Assembly: GCA_963377175.1 (NCBI GenBank)
Contig: CAUJNA010000536.1
Location: 87,501 to 151,500 of the forward strand
DNA length: 64,000 bases
Source: Effrenium voratum
Taxonomy: Eukaryota; Sar; Dinophyceae; Suessiales; Symbiodiniaceae
Reading direction: 5' to 3'
Part shown: positions 61,232 to 64,000 of the stretch, piece after piece
Layout of the letters: each line of letters opens with the position of its first letter
Numbering within the stretch: the first letter of the stretch is position 1
The notes under the pieces: generated by a model
Seen by the model: only the letters and a program-made list of their open reading frames with translations
Told to the model about the DNA's origin: nothing
Database searches by the model: none
Position numbers and translations under genes: made by a program

Positions 61232-61631
61232 ACCTTTGCAGTCTTGAGTTTCCTTCATTTTCCCTTGCACTTGATCCATGGCTTCGAGGGTGATAGCTAT
61301 GTTCCCTTGGGAACATGTCCCAATGTAAGGGGCGTGCAAGGGGGTATGCACGCGATGAGCTCTTGGATTCATGCTGACGTGGGTACAACATGCCATACCC
61401 ATCATGTAACATAGAATGCAAGGGGATACATATTTACAGGCATTTCGTCTTATGAACGCCTTGTGAATTTGGTTTTTAAGTACTCCACAACACCATTCCA
61501 ATGATTATTTAGCCCCGTGTAGTACCAACACTCCAAAACGCATCATCATACCTGAGAATGCCCTCGGTTTGATGTTGGCTCCGATTGAACGCATCCTCAC
61601 CCATCAACATATCGGCTTCATACATGCACAG

Positions 61632-61690
61632 GAGCAGGAGAGGCGGCAGAATCGCGAGAAGAAGCAGGACCATGGTGGATGCTGCGAGCC
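61632..61690 (+). CDS. Candidate internal exon, highly charged
   Basis: Acceptor CATGCACAG|GAG. Reads EQERRQNREKKQDHGGCCE. Right border uncertain. Confidence 0.45.
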
Positions 61691-62184
61691 CTCGCCCAGT
61701 TGGTTGCGAGAACTGTTTTTGTTTGGAGGGGTTTCCTTTGAACTACATCTATAAACAACCAGGACCCCCCGAGCCACTCCTTTTTGGACAGTACTTGGTA
61801 TTTTGGACATGTGAAACGGATGTGGTTGGGGGGTGCTGGAGACGAGGGCCAGTTCCTTTAAAAGAAGCTACTACCCCTCAACAAGGTTAACCCCACGATT
61901 CTTTGTTTGGTCCTTAAAGTGTTCTTGCAGATACAGAAGTGTCTATAAAGATCGCTTTAAGTACTCAGAAAGGTTGGACACTCAAAAATAAGCCCATGCT
62001 CGAAGGGGGCGACAAAATTGGTTGGACACCGTTAAATTAACGCACACACACACCACACCAACTGTTCTCTTATGGGAACGAAGGCTGCCAACTGCTGCTG
62101 CTTCGGATCCGAAGCCCTTGGAAAACCCACGTAGGGCTGGTCGCTTGGGGATGCCCTTCGAGCCCGGCTTTGTGAAATATGGCC

Positions 62185-62295
62185 ATGGTTCAAAACCAGC
62201 GGTACCATTGTTGGATAGGTGCACCACCCATTCTAGTCGAATTTTAGTGGGGCTTGGGATGTTCACTGGGGGTACAGGGTTTTGACCCACAGACA
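62185..62295. repeat. Family G element
   Basis: TGGTTCAAAACCAGCGGTACC start, GGTGCACCACCCATTC, GGGATGTTCACTGGGGG, GGGTTTTGACCCACAG end. Contains the same GTGCACCACCCATT subtype motif as TCF25 intron 8. Confidence 0.8.
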
Positions 62296-62508
62296 TATGG
62301 CACGTTGGCCACAATAGTTGCTGGGTCAAGTGCGCCCTTTCAATGAGACACTTTTAGGGACAGGATTCGCAATAGCACACAAGGCGGTGTTCGGTCTTTA
62401 CTGCGGTCTTTATACTTGTCCATTCGTTAGTTTCTTGATTGACTCATTGGGTGTTTTCATTGATTGACTCATTTCTCCATTCATTAGTTTCTTCGTTGAC
62501 TCATTGAC

Positions 62509-62651
62509 TACTGTGGATGGACGAAATCCGTTCGCACCACTTTGAAAGTATTGGACACCATAACGTTTGTTGGTATTTACAGGGGAATCGAATCAGAACC
62601 CAGGGTTTCTGAACGGTGGTGCGAAATGGATTTCGCAACCATCCACAGTAT
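62509..62651. repeat. Family F palindromic element (most complete copy)
   Basis: TACTGTGGATGGACGAAATC left arm, TTGGTATTTACAGGGGAATC centre, GTGCGAAATGGATTTCGC and CCATCCACAGTA right arm. Ends 12 bp before a candidate exon. Confidence 0.9.
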
Positions 62652-62663
62652 CACCGCAAGCAG

Positions 62664-62766
62664 AGGCTTGCCTGGGCGAATTGGCCGAATCGAATTCGCC
62701 AGGACGAGGAGAGGCGAGCGCCAGTCTTCATGTGCCGCCATGCCGGCGTCGCAGAATTTCGAGCGC
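62664..62766 (+). CDS. Candidate internal exon
   Basis: Acceptor CGCAAGCAG|AGG. Reads RLAWANWPNRIRQDEERRAP then VFMCRHAGVAEFRAQ. Possible donor GAGCGCAG|GGACGT. Folded-protein-like composition; no family recognised. Confidence 0.5.
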
Positions 62767-62835
62767 AGGGACGTTGGCGGTGGCGGGTCTGGGGATGGAA
62801 TCTCTTTTTTTTGTTGAAGGCACCTTTTTGGCTTG

Positions 62836-62911
62836 GTGGCTCCCAGCCATCCCCTTAGCATTGTTAGGTTTAGTGGTAGTTGCCATGCTTAGCAGGGTCT
62901 GAGGGCAGCCC
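62836..62911. repeat. Family A element, short
   Basis: GTGGCTCCCAGCCATCCCC start, GGTTTAGTGGTAGTTGCC, GGGTCTGAGGGCAGCCCAG end, with the middle shortened. Confidence 0.8.
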
Positions 62912-63790
62912 AGTTTGGTTGGTTTTACACGGAAGACAAAGGGGACGCCCCCGATTTTTTGGGAGTCTCCTAAGACACACCCACATGGGCTGAACTTGCT
63001 TTGCCTGTCAAAAGATGGACTTGACACCGAAAGAGGTTCCCCAGATTGAGGGGTTCAACCCTTCTTGCGGGTTGCTCCGACACCTGTGGTTTTTGAGAAG
63101 AGCGATGAACAGAGCGGGGATTCAATGCTTTGAATGGCCTGAACTCAATGTTTTCATCGGTCAACATACGGCCAGTCCTTCTGTTTTCTGGTGACTGGGT
63201 CTTTGGACGCCTGGAACGTGCTATGAGGTGGTAAAATGAAATGGTTTCCCTTTTGGCGTTTTGGGGGAGAGCTTTGAACAGTATTTCAACTTGTCCCAGG
63301 ATCGGCCGATCCTGAGCGTGTGCGTGTCAGCAGACAGCAGGCCGGACAGGGAAAGCAGTGAAAGACCCCGACAGCCCGGTGAACAAGAAACGGCCAACCT
63401 GCCTCCTCTCCTTTTTGCTTGACCAGACGTTTCGGCAACAAAAAAAGCGCGGGCCAAAAGGCTCTTTTCAGGGTTTGCACCAGAAAACGGGTATGATGTT
63501 GGCTAGGCGCTTCCGATGGGGCTTCTTAGCATAGCCTTCTGCGGATGGTTGCGAAATCCGCGAGTCTTGCACCACCGTTCAGAAACAATCGGAATGAGGC
63601 GGAACGCAAATACCAACAACCGTTGTGGTTTCAACCACGGTTTCAAAGCGGTGCGAACGGATTCCGTCCATCCCACCTTGATTCCCCAGAAATTGCGGGA
63701 TCCGCTTTTGGTTTGGGAAACCGCGAGGAAACCCAAGACTGGGTTGACTTTGGCCACACTCGTTCCCCAAATCACGCACGGGCTTGCTCA
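62912..63790. other. Stretch without a supported gene
   Basis: Contains a family F copy at 63537-63680 (GCGGATGGTTGCGAAATCC ... GGATTCCGTCCATCCC). Nothing else supported. Confidence 0.45.
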
Positions 63791-63796
63791 GAAGCA

Positions 63797-63820
63797 AGCC
63801 GCAGGCACCTCTTCACCCAA
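63797..63820 (-). pseudogene. Partial duplicate of the right-edge exon
   Basis: CAAGCCGCAGGCACCTCTTC and flanks repeat the sequence at 63941-63962; upstream the two copies also share CCAAATCACG. On the minus strand this copy would read VKRCLRLAS. Confidence 0.5.
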
Positions 63821-63940
63821 GACGTGGTTCTTTTTTGAGGGTATCCCCTGTTGTGTGGTTTTTGAGGGAGCCAAAAGGAACGCCACCATTTGTGGCAACT
63901 CTCCAACTCTCATGCGCCAAATCACGGCTTTCTGATCGGC

Positions 63941-64000
63941 AAGCCGCAGGCACCTCTTCACCTGCTCCAAGGACAGTCCGAACTCGCGGCTCGCGCGCGC
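63941..64000 (-). CDS. Candidate exon, minus strand, runs off right edge
   Basis: The minus strand reads REFGLSLEQVKRCLRLADQ in a GC-rich block reaching the window edge. The plus-strand alternatives are Arg/Ser-rich and unlikely. It implies a minus-strand gene converging on the plus-strand exons to its left. Confidence 0.45.

Overview
This 64 kb window looks like nuclear DNA of a dinoflagellate. Real coding sequence is sparse and cut into short GC-rich exons of about 30-180 bp. Most exon borders read AG|G on both sides. Most introns of the one gene I can follow start with GC, and at least one with GA, instead of GT. The space between exons is filled with short repeat families, inverted-repeat elements, minisatellites and microsatellites. 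I saw no full dinoflagellate spliced-leader sequence and no RNA gene I could defend.

Layout. 1-6076: a Ty1/copia-type LTR retrotransposon on the minus strand, cut by the left window edge, with gag, two zinc fingers, an aspartic protease, a methyltransferase-like module, integrase and reverse transcriptase. It carries a frameshift and an in-frame stop, an apparent 87 bp LTR, and a primer site matching the anticodon arm of initiator tRNA-Met. 6.1-18.0 kb: scattered plus-strand exons of unrecognised proteins (two probable terminal exons, stops at 14215 and 18033), one minus-strand exon near 16.5 kb, and an AT-rich island. 19.3-26.6 kb: plus-strand exons of an unrecognised, partly coiled-coil protein ending at 26611. 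26838-45311 (possibly to 47252): a TCF25/Rqc1 family gene whose 16 exons I could join in phase. Two further exons, one with a UBX-family-like linker and one with a UBA domain, may be its C-terminus or a separate small gene. 47.9-49.2 kb: a short unrecognised plus-strand gene. 55.1 kb: an orphan terminal exon. 58.1-62.8 kb: a series of plus-strand exons of another unrecognised protein. At the right edge there is a minus-strand exon with a partial duplicate.

The genes appear to run mostly in one direction, tail to head, with close spacing (about 230 bp between the stop at 26611 and the TCF25 start).

The most interesting signal is that several repeat families have the form of ready-made introns (GT...AG with the splice sites inside or beside the terminal repeats). 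One copy fills a TCF25 intron exactly from splice site to splice site. I label the families A to H: A (ends CAGCCCAG), B (TGGGTCAAAA inverted ends), C (GGTGGTTTGGAG inverted ends), D (GGCCAAGTT inverted ends), E (TTCTAGGGGT inverted ends), F (CTGTGGATGGACGAAATC long palindrome), G (GGGTCAAAACC ends), H (GGTTGGACCATTTT).
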